DNA of 64,000 nucleotides from Flavobacterium lutivivi (GCF_014642275.1 NZ_BMIM01000001.1:1-64000), one strand, 5' to 3'. Counted from the first letter of the stretch, positions 49,124 to 59,004 are shown. Notes: a model not told the origin generated them from the sequence alone. Numbers and translations: made by a program.

Positions 49124-49753
49124 ATGGAGGAAATTCTTAAACAATTCCCAGATTTGACTGATAATCAAATGGAACAATTTCAAAAATTGGAAAGTTTGTA
49201 TCAAGATTGGAACGCAAAAATCAATGTTATTTCTAGAAAAGATATCGAAGAATTATATACAAAACATGTGCTTCATTCTCTCGGAATTGCCAAAGTAATG
49301 AGTTTTCAACCCAATGCAAAAGTTCTTGATGTTGGAACTGGTGGTGGATTTCCAGGAATTCCATTGGCGATACTTTTTCCTGAAACAAATTTTTATTTGA
49401 TAGATGTTATTGCAAAAAAAATAAAAGTTGTGCAAGCGGTTGCCGATTCGCTTGGACTGACAAATGTAAAAGCTGAACAGCTCAGAGCAGAAAACGTGAA
49501 AGAAGATTTTGATTTTATTGTTAGTAGAGCAGTAACAAACATGCCCGATTTCTATTCTTGGGTAAAAAATAAAATCAAAAAAGAACAAAAACATGATTTA
49601 AAAAATGGAATTCTTTATCTCAAAGGTGGTGATTTAACCGATGAGTTAAAAGATTTCCCAAAAGCAACACTATATAATCTCTCAGATTTTTTTGAAGATG
49701 AGTTTTTTGAAACCAAAAAAGTTGTACATCTTCCTTTAAAATTTAAACCATAA
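49124..49753 (+). CDS. rsmG: 16S rRNA (guanine527-N7)-methyltransferase
   Basis: 209 residues. RsmG uses SAM to methylate G527 of 16S rRNA. The SAM-binding motif I is VLDVGTGGGFPGIPLAILFP and the family motif NVISRKDIEELYTKHVLHSLGIA is present, with VVSRAVTNMPDF-type motif 4 seen as FIVSRAVTNMP. I chose the ATG at 49124 (MEEILKQFPDL) over a TTG six codons upstream because the latter would lie within the promoter. Confidence 0.95.
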   Translation: MEEILKQFPDLTDNQMEQFQKLESLYQDWNAKINVISRKDIEELYTKHVLHSLGIAKVMSFQPNAKVLDVGTGGGFPGIPLAILFPETNFYLIDVIAKKIKVVQAVADSLGLTNVKAEQLRAENVKEDFDFIVSRAVTNMPDFYSWVKNKIKKEQKHDLKNGILYLKGGDLTDELKDFPKATLYNLSDFFEDEFFETKKVVHLPLKFKP

Positions 49754-49785
49754 AAAAATGCCTCATTCTTGAGGCATTTTTTAAT
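49753..49785 (+). terminator. Bidirectional terminator between rsmG and the T9SS cargo gene
   Basis: AAAAAATGCCTCA (49753-49765), loop TTCT, TGAGGCATTTTTT (49770-49782). A and T runs on both sides fit use by both convergent genes. Confidence 0.88.
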
Positions 49786-50812
49786 TTTTAATTATTTTTT
49801 TTACCATACTTTTTACTCCGTCGGATATTTTTAATAGATAAATTCCGCTTGAAAAATGGAACGGAATGGATACATTATTGACTAGCGTTTGCGTTTCGTT
49901 GTAAATATTTTTACCAGTGATATCCGTTATACTAATTGTCGCATTTTGGATAGTTTCAGGAGAAAAAATCGTTAAGTTATTCGATACTGGGTTTGTAATA
50001 GAAATATTTGATAATTCATTAGGTTGAATTCCTAACGGATTTTGAATATATCTTTCAAGAGAAACGTCAGTTTGATTGATGCCTGCCAACGCTACAACAG
50101 CAACGGTTGTCGAACTTCTAAAAATAGGATTATTTGAAGTTATTGAGCCATCATAATAACTGTATGTTGTTTGGGTTATAGTTCCTACATTGGTAAGAAA
50201 TCCATAGTTCAAATTGATACTCAACACAGTCTTCATTCTGGTAACATTGCCAGAGTAAGCACCACTGCCTGTGTCGTTTAACGAAAGCGTTCCATAGGCA
50301 TCGACTGTAGTAACTAAATTTCCAGTAAATGTTCCAGAATATGTGTCATAATTATATGTTCCAGATACATTGCTGTCGGTATTTGAATAGTTATAATTCA
50401 TAGGAAACAAACCTATTGTTGCATTATTAGTCGAGAAGTTTATTGTCAATCCCGAACTTTCTATGCCAGTAACCGAAATAGTGTTTGACACATTTTTTGT
50501 CAACATTTTTCCAGTAGTTGTAGTGCTATTTACTGTAGAGGTGTTGTTAATGACATTTGTTGTGCCAGCAAAAGATGATAATTCTGCTGCTGTTGGTGTT
50601 GTGTAAGTTCTAACAGACGTGCCAAGCGCAAGAAGAGAATTAAAATTCCATGTTTGATTTGCTCCAGAAGCACTATGGTCAAGAGTTGTAGCCGATGCTA
50701 AAACAGCAAAATTAGAATTATTGTCACCATAAAAACTATTTATTGGAGCTTGTCCAAAAGCACAAATAGTAATAAATAAAACAGTTGATAGTAGTGTTCT
50801 TTTCATATTCAA
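49781..50812 (-). CDS. Secreted protein with T9SS type A sorting domain
   Basis: 343 residues: signal peptide (MKRTLLSTVLFITICAFGQ), then a Ser/Thr/Asn-rich region (about 20-240) with a YNYDTYSGTFTGNLVTTVDAYGTL motif and no recognised domain, and the type A signal ISITNPVSNNLTIFSPE...SGIYLLKISDGVKSMVKKIIKN. The middle contains beta-strand patterns that could form an Ig-like or solenoid fold. The role is unknown; it is likely surface-exposed or released. Its stop overlaps the terminator shared with rsmG. Confidence 0.87.
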   Translation of the reverse strand: MNMKRTLLSTVLFITICAFGQAPINSFYGDNNSNFAVLASATTLDHSASGANQTWNFNSLLALGTSVRTYTTPTAAELSSFAGTTNVINNTSTVNSTTTTGKMLTKNVSNTISVTGIESSGLTINFSTNNATIGLFPMNYNYSNTDSNVSGTYNYDTYSGTFTGNLVTTVDAYGTLSLNDTGSGAYSGNVTRMKTVLSINLNYGFLTNVGTITQTTYSYYDGSITSNNPIFRSSTTVAVVALAGINQTDVSLERYIQNPLGIQPNELSNISITNPVSNNLTIFSPETIQNATISITDITGKNIYNETQTLVNNVSIPFHFSSGIYLLKISDGVKSMVKKIIKN

Positions 50813-50856
50813 AATGATTTTTTTCGAAGGTACAAAAAATTAATAATCAATAAAAT

Positions 50857-50892
50857 AAAAAAGTCCAGACTGTAAAAATCTGGACTTTTTAT
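50857..50892 (-). terminator. Terminator after pruA
   Basis: 12-bp stem AAAAAGTCCAGA/TCTGGACTTTTT with a 9-base loop, a T run on the minus strand. It isolates pruA from the cargo gene downstream. Confidence 0.85.
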
Positions 50893-50907
50893 ATTTCTAA
50901 AAAATAG

Positions 50908-52536
50908 TTACTCTCCCAAAAATGGATATCTATAATCGGCAGGAGTAACAAATGTTTCTTTAATTGTTCTAGGAGAAACCCAACGCAATAAATTTTGCAT
51001 TGAACCCGCTTTATCATTGGTTCCTGATGCTCTTGCACCACCAAAAGGTTGCATTCCAACAACTGCTCCAGTTGGTTTGTCATTGATATAGAAGTTTCCA
51101 GCGCTATTTTGCAATGCCTTTGTAGCTTCGTCAATAGCATATCTATCTGTGCTAAAAATAGCTCCTGTCAAAGCATATTCAGAGGTTTCATCAACCAGTT
51201 TTAAGGTTTCAGACCATTTAGCATCTTCATAAATATACACTGTTAAAACTGGACCAAAAAGTTCCGTTTCCATTGTAGTATATTTAGGATTTGTTGTTAA
51301 AATTACGGTTGGTTCAATGAAATATCCTTTTGATTTATCATAGTTTCCTCCAAAAATTACTTCTGCATCAGCATCTTTTTTTGCCTGTTCAATGTATGAA
51401 ACTAGCTTGTCAAAAGAACCTTCATGAATTACAGCAGTTACAAAATTTGAAAAATCCTCGGGTGAACCCATTTTAATTGAGGCTAATTCTTTACCCATTT
51501 CATCTTTGATGTCATTCCAAAGAGATTTTGGAAAATAAGCTCTTGATGCAGCAGAACATTTTTGTCCTTGAAATTCAAAAGCACCACGAATAGTATTAGC
51601 AACTACTTGTTTTACATTAGCACTTGGATGAACCATTACGAAATCTTTTCCGCCTGTTTCACCCACAATTCTTGGGTAGGTTTTATAGGAGTGAATATTG
51701 CTTCCAATTTTTTTCCAAATTTCTTTGAAAACAAATGTTGAACCAGTGTAATGAATACCAGCAAAATCTGGTGAAGCCAAAACAGTATCTGTTATCATTA
51801 CTGGATCACCAAAAACTACGTTGATGACACCATCTGGAACTCCTGCTTCTTTGAAGACATCAATAATAACTTTTGCAGAAAATACTTGACTGTCACTTGG
51901 TTTCCAAACAACTGTGTTGCCCATTAATGCAGCACTTGCAGGAAGATTTGCGGCAATAGCAGTAAAATTGAAAGGAGTAATAGCGTAAACAAAACCTTCT
52001 AACGGGCGATATTCAACACGATTCCAAACATCGGAAACCGATTTTGGTTGGTCTTGATAAATTTGCGTCATAAACTCTACGTTGTAACGCAAAAAATCAA
52101 TCAATTCACAAGCAGCATCGATTTCAGCTTGAAAAATTGTTTTTGATTGTGCTATCATCGTAGCGGCATTAATTCTAGCTCTATATGGTCCAGCGATTAG
52201 TTCGGCTGCTTTCAAGAATATTGCCGCACGTTGTTCCCAAGCTAAGTTTGCCCAAGCTGTTCTTGCTTCAAGAGCAGAAGAAATTGCTTTTTCAACGTGG
52301 GTTTTTTCAGCTAAGTGATAGGTTCCAACAATGTGTTGATGATCATGTGGAGCAGACATGTTTCTTGTATTTCCTGTTCGGATTTCTTCTTTACCGATAT
52401 ACATTGGCACATCGATAGTTTCATTCCACATTTTTTTGTAAGCTGCTAAAACCGCAGCTTTTTCAGGAGAATTTGGTGCGTATGATTTTACGGGTTCGTT
52501 GACCGCTTTTGGTACATTAAAAAAACCTTTAGGCAT
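50908..52536 (-). CDS. pruA: L-glutamate gamma-semialdehyde dehydrogenase
   Basis: 542 residues. It oxidises glutamate semialdehyde/1-pyrroline-5-carboxylate to glutamate with NAD, the second step of proline catabolism. Motifs: GETGGKDFVMVHP (active-site Glu and cofactor), catalytic Cys in FEFQGQKCSAASRAYFP and the C-terminal FGGARASGTNDKAGS. The N-terminal GFFNVPKAVNEPVKSYAPNSPEK is the stand-alone type, not the fused PutA. putA/prodh is not in the window. Confidence 0.96.
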   Translation of the reverse strand: MPKGFFNVPKAVNEPVKSYAPNSPEKAAVLAAYKKMWNETIDVPMYIGKEEIRTGNTRNMSAPHDHQHIVGTYHLAEKTHVEKAISSALEARTAWANLAWEQRAAIFLKAAELIAGPYRARINAATMIAQSKTIFQAEIDAACELIDFLRYNVEFMTQIYQDQPKSVSDVWNRVEYRPLEGFVYAITPFNFTAIAANLPASAALMGNTVVWKPSDSQVFSAKVIIDVFKEAGVPDGVINVVFGDPVMITDTVLASPDFAGIHYTGSTFVFKEIWKKIGSNIHSYKTYPRIVGETGGKDFVMVHPSANVKQVVANTIRGAFEFQGQKCSAASRAYFPKSLWNDIKDEMGKELASIKMGSPEDFSNFVTAVIHEGSFDKLVSYIEQAKKDADAEVIFGGNYDKSKGYFIEPTVILTTNPKYTTMETELFGPVLTVYIYEDAKWSETLKLVDETSEYALTGAIFSTDRYAIDEATKALQNSAGNFYINDKPTGAVVGMQPFGGARASGTNDKAGSMQNLLRWVSPRTIKETFVTPADYRYPFLGE

Positions 52537-52608
52537 ATTTTTTCAATTTGTTTATTAGTAAATATGATAATTAGATAATTCAAATGATGCGAATTATTTA
52601 ATTTGTAA

Positions 52609-52643
52609 CAAAAGTACAAAGGTTTTTTTGAATTTTTGTCAAA
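52609..52643 (-). promoter_or_regulatory. Promoter of pruA
   Basis: On the minus strand TTTG (52643-52640), a spacer of about 23 bases, then TACTTTTG (52616-52609), 73 bp before the ATG at 52536. The spacer is longer than usual. Confidence 0.5.
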
Positions 52644-52676
52644 GAAAAATTAAAGATTATTTCTTTTGAAAATAGA

Positions 52677-53063
52677 TTAGTTAAGTGCGAATGGTGCGCT
52701 CAATCTGAATGTTGGAACAATGACTTTGAATGTTTTGGTTGTGGTAAAATTTACCATGTTGAAATGACCATGCATGGCACCAAAAGGAGACGAAAGCAAA
52801 CATCCAGAACTGTAAGTGTGTTTTTCGCCTGGTTTCAAAACAGGTTTTTTACCAATAACTCCTTCGCCGTCAACAATTTCTTTATCGTTCAAGGAGTCGA
52901 AAATTTCCCAATGACGCGAAGTAAGTTGAACAGAATCTTTGCTGTAGTTTTCTATCGTAACTTCATAACTAAAGGCAAAATGTATCTTGTAGTTTTTGAA
53001 ATATGTGCCTTCAAAACTAGTAGAAACCGAAATTTTTATTCCTCGCGTGATTTGTGTTACCAT
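52677..53063 (-). CDS. apaG: ApaG family protein (Co2+/Mg2+ efflux protein ApaG)
   Basis: 128 residues with the ApaG beta-sandwich (fibronectin type III-like). Diagnostic pieces: VTQITRGIKISVSTSFEG (start), FAFSYEVTIENYSKDSVQLTSRHWEIFDSLND, VGEGVIGKKPVLKPGEKHTYSSGC-type seen as EGVIGKKPVLKPGEKHTYSS, and GAMHGHFNMVN. ApaG is linked to magnesium/cobalt resistance in proteobacteria, but the mechanism is not known. A -7 box TAAATTTG lies on the minus strand at 53096-53103. Confidence 0.92.
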   Translation of the reverse strand: MVTQITRGIKISVSTSFEGTYFKNYKIHFAFSYEVTIENYSKDSVQLTSRHWEIFDSLNDKEIVDGEGVIGKKPVLKPGEKHTYSSGCLLSSPFGAMHGHFNMVNFTTTKTFKVIVPTFRLSAPFALN

Positions 53064-53095
53064 AGAACAAATTCTAAATTCGAACCAAATTTACA

Positions 53096-53103
53096 AAAAA
53101 ATG
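53096..53103 (-). promoter_or_regulatory. -7 box for apaG
   Basis: TAAATTTG on the minus strand, 33 bp before the ATG at 53063, placing the start of transcription near 53090. Confidence 0.5.
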
Positions 53104-53132
53104 GTTTCGATTTGTCTATTTAGTGTTAATTT

Positions 53133-54392
53133 TTAGTTAGTTATATCAACCGAACTAGCGATTCCTTGACCAATTATTCGATCGTATCTTTGATTGTTTT
53201 CTTTGTAGTAAACCAAAACAAAATAATTGTTTTCTGTTTGATAAAAATTTCCGTCAATGGCATTCTCATCGTCAATTTTTCCGTTGCTGTCCGCAATCAC
53301 ATATTGATAATTTGTAAACCCTTGTTTGATTAATAAAGCTTTTTCATAAACGCCTTTTTTTGCGTTATATTCCATTTTGTTCTCTTCTCCTAATGCATAA
53401 TTGTTGAACATGCCGTTGATGTAAATGTTGTTTTTTCCAAAATAGCTTGGCGCAGATAAGGTGAAAAATACCCAAGCATAATCGGCTTCAATAGCATTGT
53501 TATCGGCATTGATGTTTTTGACAATATAATTTCCGTTGATGTCTGGAAAAAAAGTATATGGGTTGTTTGCTCTTGCTTGATCGGTGTATAGATGTGCATT
53601 ATAAATTCCACCTTTAGAGTCTATAAATGCGATGCTGTTATTGGCAGCTCTAATGTCTTTATTTTCAAAAAAACGAAACTCATTTCCAGCCCAAAATTGT
53701 GTTTCAGCATCATATCTGTAGATTAAATCATTGCCAATAGTGTATTGAGGCTTAATGTTTTTTATGGCATTGTCAAATTTTCCGTTTTGTAGCAATAAGA
53801 CTTTTACGTTCTGAAGTGGGCTTTGAAAATTAATCGTGGCCGATTTTATAGAGAACTCTAAATTTTGTTTTTGATTAATAACAGTCATATTTCTGGCTCT
53901 TTTAACCTGAACAGGAACATTTACTAGTTCTTCGTAAAGAGCAAGTTTTCTTGAAAAAACAACTTCTCTATCTTCATTTAGGATTTTAATAATATAATTT
54001 CCGCTTACTCTAAAACTTGTATTCCTATTAGGAAAAGCTAGAAAATAATGTGAATAAATTTGAAGTGCGTTTAAAGAATTTGTATAAGTCTGAATACGTT
54101 GGTTATCGAATCCATTCAAATATTCGTTGATAGAAAGTTGTGATGGAGTCCAATCATAGTTGCAATGTGTAATGGTATAATAATAATTAGCTTCATTTCC
54201 ATATAAATCGTCAAATTGAAGCTCAAATGAATCTCCTAGTTTAAAAATTGGAATAGCATTTTGATTGTTCTGAACAAAAGAAATTGTTTTGATGTTATAT
54301 GGAGGAACAATTTCTTTTTCTACTTGAGAAAAAACAGTTTTGTTGATTAACAGTGCAAAAGTGATTAAGAAGCCTTTTTTGAACATATTCAA
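53133..54392 (-). CDS. DUF5103 T9SS plug protein
   Basis: 419 residues: signal peptide (MNMFKKGFLITFALLINKTVFSQ), then the DUF5103 core with PIFKLGDSFELQFDDLYGNEANYYYTITHCNYDWTPSQL and SEYLNGFDN...IYSHYFLAFPNRNTSFRVSGNY. Proteins of this family close the periplasmic side of the SprA translocon channel of the type IX system when no substrate is present. It supports T9SS function together with the cargo proteins elsewhere in the window. No other T9SS gene is beside it; it is a stand-alone unit ahead of apaG. Confidence 0.9.
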   Translation of the reverse strand: MNMFKKGFLITFALLINKTVFSQVEKEIVPPYNIKTISFVQNNQNAIPIFKLGDSFELQFDDLYGNEANYYYTITHCNYDWTPSQLSINEYLNGFDNQRIQTYTNSLNALQIYSHYFLAFPNRNTSFRVSGNYIIKILNEDREVVFSRKLALYEELVNVPVQVKRARNMTVINQKQNLEFSIKSATINFQSPLQNVKVLLLQNGKFDNAIKNIKPQYTIGNDLIYRYDAETQFWAGNEFRFFENKDIRAANNSIAFIDSKGGIYNAHLYTDQARANNPYTFFPDINGNYIVKNINADNNAIEADYAWVFFTLSAPSYFGKNNIYINGMFNNYALGEENKMEYNAKKGVYEKALLIKQGFTNYQYVIADSNGKIDDENAIDGNFYQTENNYFVLVYYKENNQRYDRIIGQGIASSVDITN

Positions 54393-54561
54393 TATTTTGA
54401 ATGGTAAATATAATAATTATTGATATTTTAAATTTAGAATTTATTTTAACTAAGCCAATTTTAAGTTAAAATGAATAGCTGGCTCAATGTTTTAGGTACA
54501 TTTATAATAAAAATGCTATTTATTCGTTTGTTTAATAAATAATCAAATTCTTAAATTTTTT

Positions 54562-57366
54562 ATGAAAAAAGTTTTAAAATCAATGTTGGTTCTTTTTTTA
54601 TTTCCTGCAATAATGTTTGCTCAAGAAATAAAGGAAACAAGTGCTATTCCTTTTGACCCAAAAGTAAAAAAAGGAACTTTAAAAAATGGTATAACGTATT
54701 ATATCAGGAAAAATAGTAAGCCAGAAAACAAGGTAGATTTGCGATTGATAGTTAATGCGGGTTCGGTTTTAGAGAATGAAGATCAGCAGGGATTGGCGCA
54801 TTTTATGGAACATATGAACTTCAATGGTACCAAACGTTTTCCTAAGAATCAATTGGTAGATTATTTGCAAAGTATTGGTGTAAAGTTTGGGCAACATTTG
54901 AATGCCTACACCAGTTTTGACGAAACTGTTTATTTTCTTCCAATTCCTTCTGATGATGCAGAAAAATTGGAAAAGGGTTTTCAAATAATTGAAGACTGGG
55001 CGTTTAATGCTAATTTAACTCCAGAAGAAATAGATAAGGAAAGAGGTGTTGTTCTTGAAGAATACCGACTTGGGTTAGGAGCTGACAAAAGAATGCAAGA
55101 TAAATATATCCCTAAAATGATGTATAATTCACAATATGCAAATCGCTTACCAATAGGGAAAAAAGAAGTTCTTGAAAATTTCACATATGATAAACTGATT
55201 AATTTTTACAAAGATTGGTATAGACCCAATCTGATTAGCATTATTGTTGTTGGAGATATTGATGTAAATCAAATGGAACAAAAAATTAAGGAGCATTTTG
55301 AAAAATATAAAAACCCAGCAAATGAAAAACCAAGAAAGACCTTTGAAGTTCCAAACCATAAGGAGACATTTGTAGCTGTTGAAAGTGATAAAGAAGCCTC
55401 ACGTACTCAAGTTCAGATATTGTATAAAGATTATGGAGTAACGAAGAAAAAGAAAACAATAAAAGACCTTAAAGACGAATTGGTTGAAGGACTTTTTACC
55501 ACTATGCTCAACAACAGACTAGGTGAACTCGCCAATTCTCCTAATCCACCTTTTACTTATGGGTTTACTTATCATGGAGAAACATTTGCTAGAGATAAGA
55601 TGGCATTTCAATCGTTTGCTATGATAGATGAAAAAAAACAACTTGAAGCTATAAAAGTTTTGATTTCGGAAAACGAAAAAGTCAAAAAATTTGGATTTAC
55701 TAACGGAGAGTTTGAAAGAGCAAAAAAGGAAATTCTATCTAGAAACGAAAGCAGATTTAATGATAGAGATAAAACAGAGTCTGAAGACTTCGTTTGGGAA
55801 TGCCAGTCTAACTTTCTTAATCAAGAACCAATGCCTGGGATAGAGTGGAGTTATCCAGCTATTCAAAAGTTCTTGCCTGAAATTAAATTAGCAACTGTAA
55901 ATAATTTAATTAAAGACTTTTTGAAAGAAGACAATAGAGTAATCGTGATAACTTCTCCAGAAAAAGAAGGCTTAAAAAAAGTTACAGAACAAGAAGTGCT
56001 TGATGCAATAAAAATCAACCCAGCTGATTTGAAACCTTATGAAGACAAAGCTGTTGTCGAAAGTCTAATAAGAAAACCAATAAAAGAAGGGTCAATAATA
56101 AAAAAGGAAACCAATCAAAAAATTGGAACAACAACATTAACTTTATCAAATGGCGCAAAAGTTACCTTTAAAAAAACTGATTTTAAAAATGATGAAATTC
56201 TTCTAGAAGCAATCAGTTTTGGTGGTTCTAATAACTACTCTGATGAGGAAATGAAAACCACACAATTTGCAAATAATGGTTTAACACAAGCAGGTTTTTC
56301 TGGGTTAAATCAAAATGATATTGATAAGTTCATGTCAGACAAAATTGCATCGGTAATGCCTTATATATCTGGAGCAACTGAGGGCTTTAGAGGAAGTGCT
56401 ACTCCAAAAGATTTAGAATATGCATTGCAAATGCTGTATGCTTATTTTACTGATTTGAATTATGATCCTGAAGCTTTTGAAGGTTACAAACAAAAACAAT
56501 CAAATTTATTTGAGAATATGATTTCGCAACCTAATTTCTATTTTCAACAGGAGTTTTATGCATTTCTCAACAAAGAAAACCCAAGATGGAATGGATTAGT
56601 TCCTAATAACGAAAAATGGGCATCAACCAATTATCAATTGGCTTACAATAAATTTAAAGAACGATTTTCTAATGCAGCAGATTTTGAATTTTTCTTTGTA
56701 GGTAATGTTGACGAAAGTGTAATAGAAAATTTGGCTAAAAAATATATAGCTTCTCTACCTTCGACTAATTCTAAAGAAACTCCAAAAGATTTAGGATACA
56801 GAATGATTAAAGGTGACCTAAAAAAAGTTGTAAATAAAGGTAAAGATCCTAAAAGCAACGTGACCATAATGTATTATGGAGAAACGAATTATGATTCTAA
56901 TGAAGCATATCTTCTCAAAGCAGTTGGTGATATTTTGACAATTAAATTAACCGAAGTAATTAGAGAACAAGAAAGTGGTGTTTACACTGTGAATGCTAGA
57001 GGAAGTATGAATAAGGTACCTTATAGTTCATACAACTTTACTATTTCCTTCCCATGTGGACCAGAAAATACCGAAAAGTTGATTACGGCTTCTTTGGCAG
57101 AGCTGAATAAAATAATAGCCAATGGACCTACACAAGTAGATTTAGATAAATTTAAACAAGCTGAAATTCTAGATTATAAAAAGCAAATTAAAGAAAATAG
57201 ATATTGGATGAGTAATTTTATTAGAAGTTTTAATAATTCTTCTAACCCCGAAGATATTTTGGAAGTGGAAGCAAAAATCAATGCAGTTACTCTTGCCCAA
57301 GTTCAAGAGGTAGCAAAAAAATATCTTTCTAAAGATAAAATTATAGGTGTATTAATGCCCGAATAA
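54562..57366 (+). CDS. M16 family zinc metalloprotease
   Basis: 934 residues: signal peptide (MKKVLKSMLVLFLFPAIMFAQ), then two M16 halves. The active first half has the inverted zinc motif HFMEH (H80, E83, H84), with the third ligand Glu in the EELVEGL... region of the first domain and RGVVLEEYR near 160. The second half (about 540-934) lacks HxxEH, as expected of the inactive partner domain that closes the chamber. Peptides of modest length are the usual substrates. Location periplasmic or outer membrane. Confidence 0.93.
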   Translation: MKKVLKSMLVLFLFPAIMFAQEIKETSAIPFDPKVKKGTLKNGITYYIRKNSKPENKVDLRLIVNAGSVLENEDQQGLAHFMEHMNFNGTKRFPKNQLVDYLQSIGVKFGQHLNAYTSFDETVYFLPIPSDDAEKLEKGFQIIEDWAFNANLTPEEIDKERGVVLEEYRLGLGADKRMQDKYIPKMMYNSQYANRLPIGKKEVLENFTYDKLINFYKDWYRPNLISIIVVGDIDVNQMEQKIKEHFEKYKNPANEKPRKTFEVPNHKETFVAVESDKEASRTQVQILYKDYGVTKKKKTIKDLKDELVEGLFTTMLNNRLGELANSPNPPFTYGFTYHGETFARDKMAFQSFAMIDEKKQLEAIKVLISENEKVKKFGFTNGEFERAKKEILSRNESRFNDRDKTESEDFVWECQSNFLNQEPMPGIEWSYPAIQKFLPEIKLATVNNLIKDFLKEDNRVIVITSPEKEGLKKVTEQEVLDAIKINPADLKPYEDKAVVESLIRKPIKEGSIIKKETNQKIGTTTLTLSNGAKVTFKKTDFKNDEILLEAISFGGSNNYSDEEMKTTQFANNGLTQAGFSGLNQNDIDKFMSDKIASVMPYISGATEGFRGSATPKDLEYALQMLYAYFTDLNYDPEAFEGYKQKQSNLFENMISQPNFYFQQEFYAFLNKENPRWNGLVPNNEKWASTNYQLAYNKFKERFSNAADFEFFFVGNVDESVIENLAKKYIASLPSTNSKETPKDLGYRMIKGDLKKVVNKGKDPKSNVTIMYYGETNYDSNEAYLLKAVGDILTIKLTEVIREQESGVYTVNARGSMNKVPYSSYNFTISFPCGPENTEKLITASLAELNKIIANGPTQVDLDKFKQAEILDYKKQIKENRYWMSNFIRSFNNSSNPEDILEVEAKINAVTLAQVQEVAKKYLSKDKIIGVLMPE

Positions 57367-57382
57367 ATTTTAAAAAATATAA

Positions 57383-57417
57383 AACCAAAACCATCACTTA
57401 GCAGTGGTGGTTTTATT
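57383..57417 (+). terminator. Bidirectional terminator after the M16 gene
   Basis: AAAACCATCACT (57387-57398), loop TAGC, AGTGGTGGTTTT (57403-57414), with one G-T wobble. A and T tracts on both sides suit both convergent genes. Confidence 0.82.
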
Positions 57418-58186
57418 GTTTATAACAAATCGGAATAATTTCTCCTTTTGCCAAACAATATTTTTCAACTAATTCTGGTGTGAGTTTTGAAGTATAATCT
57501 TCTTCAACGACTTTGAAACCAATGCTTCTTAATTTATCAAAATAATCTCTTCCATACACACGAACGTGATCATATTGCCCGAAGATTTTGGCTCTTTCCT
57601 TTTGGTCAACTATGGTGTCATCAGAAAAAGTTTTTTCTCTTGATAAGTCTTGTGGGATTTGGAATATTCCCATTCCGCCTAGTTTTAAAACTCTAAATAA
57701 TTCTTGCATGGCTTTAGTATCATCTGGAATATGTTCTAAAACGTGGTTGCAAAAAATAATGTCGTATTGATTATCTTCAAACGGTAAGTTACAAATATCT
57801 GCTTTTACATCTGCCAAAGGCGAAAGTAAATCGGTTGTGGTGTAATCGATATTAGGTTGCTTTTTGAAACGCTTGTAAAACTCTTGTTCAGGAGCAAAAT
57901 GAAGCACTTTCTTTTTTTCTTTTGAAGTAAAAAAATCGGTTTCATTTTGCAAGTAAAGCCATAACAATCGATGTCTTTCTAAGGACAAAGTGCTTGGCGA
58001 AAGCACATTATTTCTTTGATTACCATATCCATAAGGCAAAAACATTCTAAAGCTTTTACCATCAATTGGATCAGTAAAACGACTTCCTTTTAAAAGAAAC
58101 GCAAGAATTGGTCTTACCACAATGCTTAGACGAATTAGTATTGGTCTTGGTATGGTGTTTAATATAAATTTGAATGCTTTTTTCAT
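57413..58186 (-). CDS. Class I SAM-dependent methyltransferase
   Basis: 257 residues. The SAM fold is seen at about 92-185: VLHFAPEQEFYKRF (motif I region), DYTTTDLLSPLADVKADI (acidic motif II) and DIIFCNHVLEHIPDDTKAMQELFRVLKLGG (motif IV/V). The N-terminal 60 residues (KAFKFILNTIPRPILIRLSIVVRP) are basic and amphipathic and may bind membrane or nucleic acid. The substrate is unknown. Its start shares a base with the map stop (TGATG), so it is translationally coupled to it. Confidence 0.9.
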   Translation of the reverse strand: MKKAFKFILNTIPRPILIRLSIVVRPILAFLLKGSRFTDPIDGKSFRMFLPYGYGNQRNNVLSPSTLSLERHRLLWLYLQNETDFFTSKEKKKVLHFAPEQEFYKRFKKQPNIDYTTTDLLSPLADVKADICNLPFEDNQYDIIFCNHVLEHIPDDTKAMQELFRVLKLGGMGIFQIPQDLSREKTFSDDTIVDQKERAKIFGQYDHVRVYGRDYFDKLRSIGFKVVEEDYTSKLTPELVEKYCLAKGEIIPICYKQ

Positions 58187-59004
58187 CAGATTACTAATGG
58201 TTTTTGACGAAATTCATCTTCCTCATTACTAGAAATCCCTAAAACATTGTAGATGTATTGAAACGTAGAAAGTAATTCTGGTTTGCCGTTTACAAGTGCG
58301 ACATTGTGTTCAAAATGAGCACTTGGCTTATTGTCTCTAGTTACAATTGTCCAACCGTCTTTTAATGTTTTAATGTTTTTTGTTCCCATGTTTATCATAG
58401 GTTCAATAGCAACAACCATGCCTTCAACAAACATTTTTCCTCTTCCTCTTTTACCATAATTTGGCATTTCTGGTGCTTCGTGCATTTTTTTTCCTAAACC
58501 ATGACCAACCAACTCACGAACAACGCCATAACCAAAACTTTCAGTATATTTTTGAATAGCATTTCCTACATCTTCAACACGATTTCCAGCTTTAAACTCT
58601 CTAATTCCTATGTATAAACTTTCTTTGGTAACTTGAAGTAATTTTTTAGTTTCTGGAGCAACATTTCCAATTTCAAAAGTATAAGCATGATCACCATAAA
58701 ACTCATTCATCAAAACACCACAATCTACCGAAACTATATCGCCGTCTTCAATTGGTCTATTTGTGGGTAAACCATGAACTACTTGTTCGTTTACACTAGT
58801 TAAAAGCGTTGAAGGACAACCATACAATCCTTTAAAACCTGGAATTGCGCCATTATCTCTAATAAATTCTTCAGCTTTTCTATCTAATTCTAAAGTAGTT
58901 ACACCTTCTTTAATTTCGGATGCAATCATACCAAGTGTTTTTGAAACCATCAAAGCACTTTGACGCATTAATTCTATTTCTTCAGAAGTTTTTGGAATAA
59001 TCAT
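58186..59004 (-). CDS. map: Type I methionine aminopeptidase
   Basis: 272 residues from the ATG at 59004 (MIIPKTSEEIELMRQSALM); a start seven codons upstream is in frame but adds a poor N-terminus. It removes N-terminal Met from new proteins. The metal-binding residues are Asp in VSVDCGV and Asp in NEFYGDHAYTF, His in GHGLGKKMHEAPEMPNYG, and Glu in VVAIEPMIN and in the C-terminal FEHNVALV. Length is normal for type Ia. The methyltransferase follows with a one-base overlap. Confidence 0.96.
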   Translation of the reverse strand: MIIPKTSEEIELMRQSALMVSKTLGMIASEIKEGVTTLELDRKAEEFIRDNGAIPGFKGLYGCPSTLLTSVNEQVVHGLPTNRPIEDGDIVSVDCGVLMNEFYGDHAYTFEIGNVAPETKKLLQVTKESLYIGIREFKAGNRVEDVGNAIQKYTESFGYGVVRELVGHGLGKKMHEAPEMPNYGKRGRGKMFVEGMVVAIEPMINMGTKNIKTLKDGWTIVTRDNKPSAHFEHNVALVNGKPELLSTFQYIYNVLGISSNEEDEFRQKPLVI

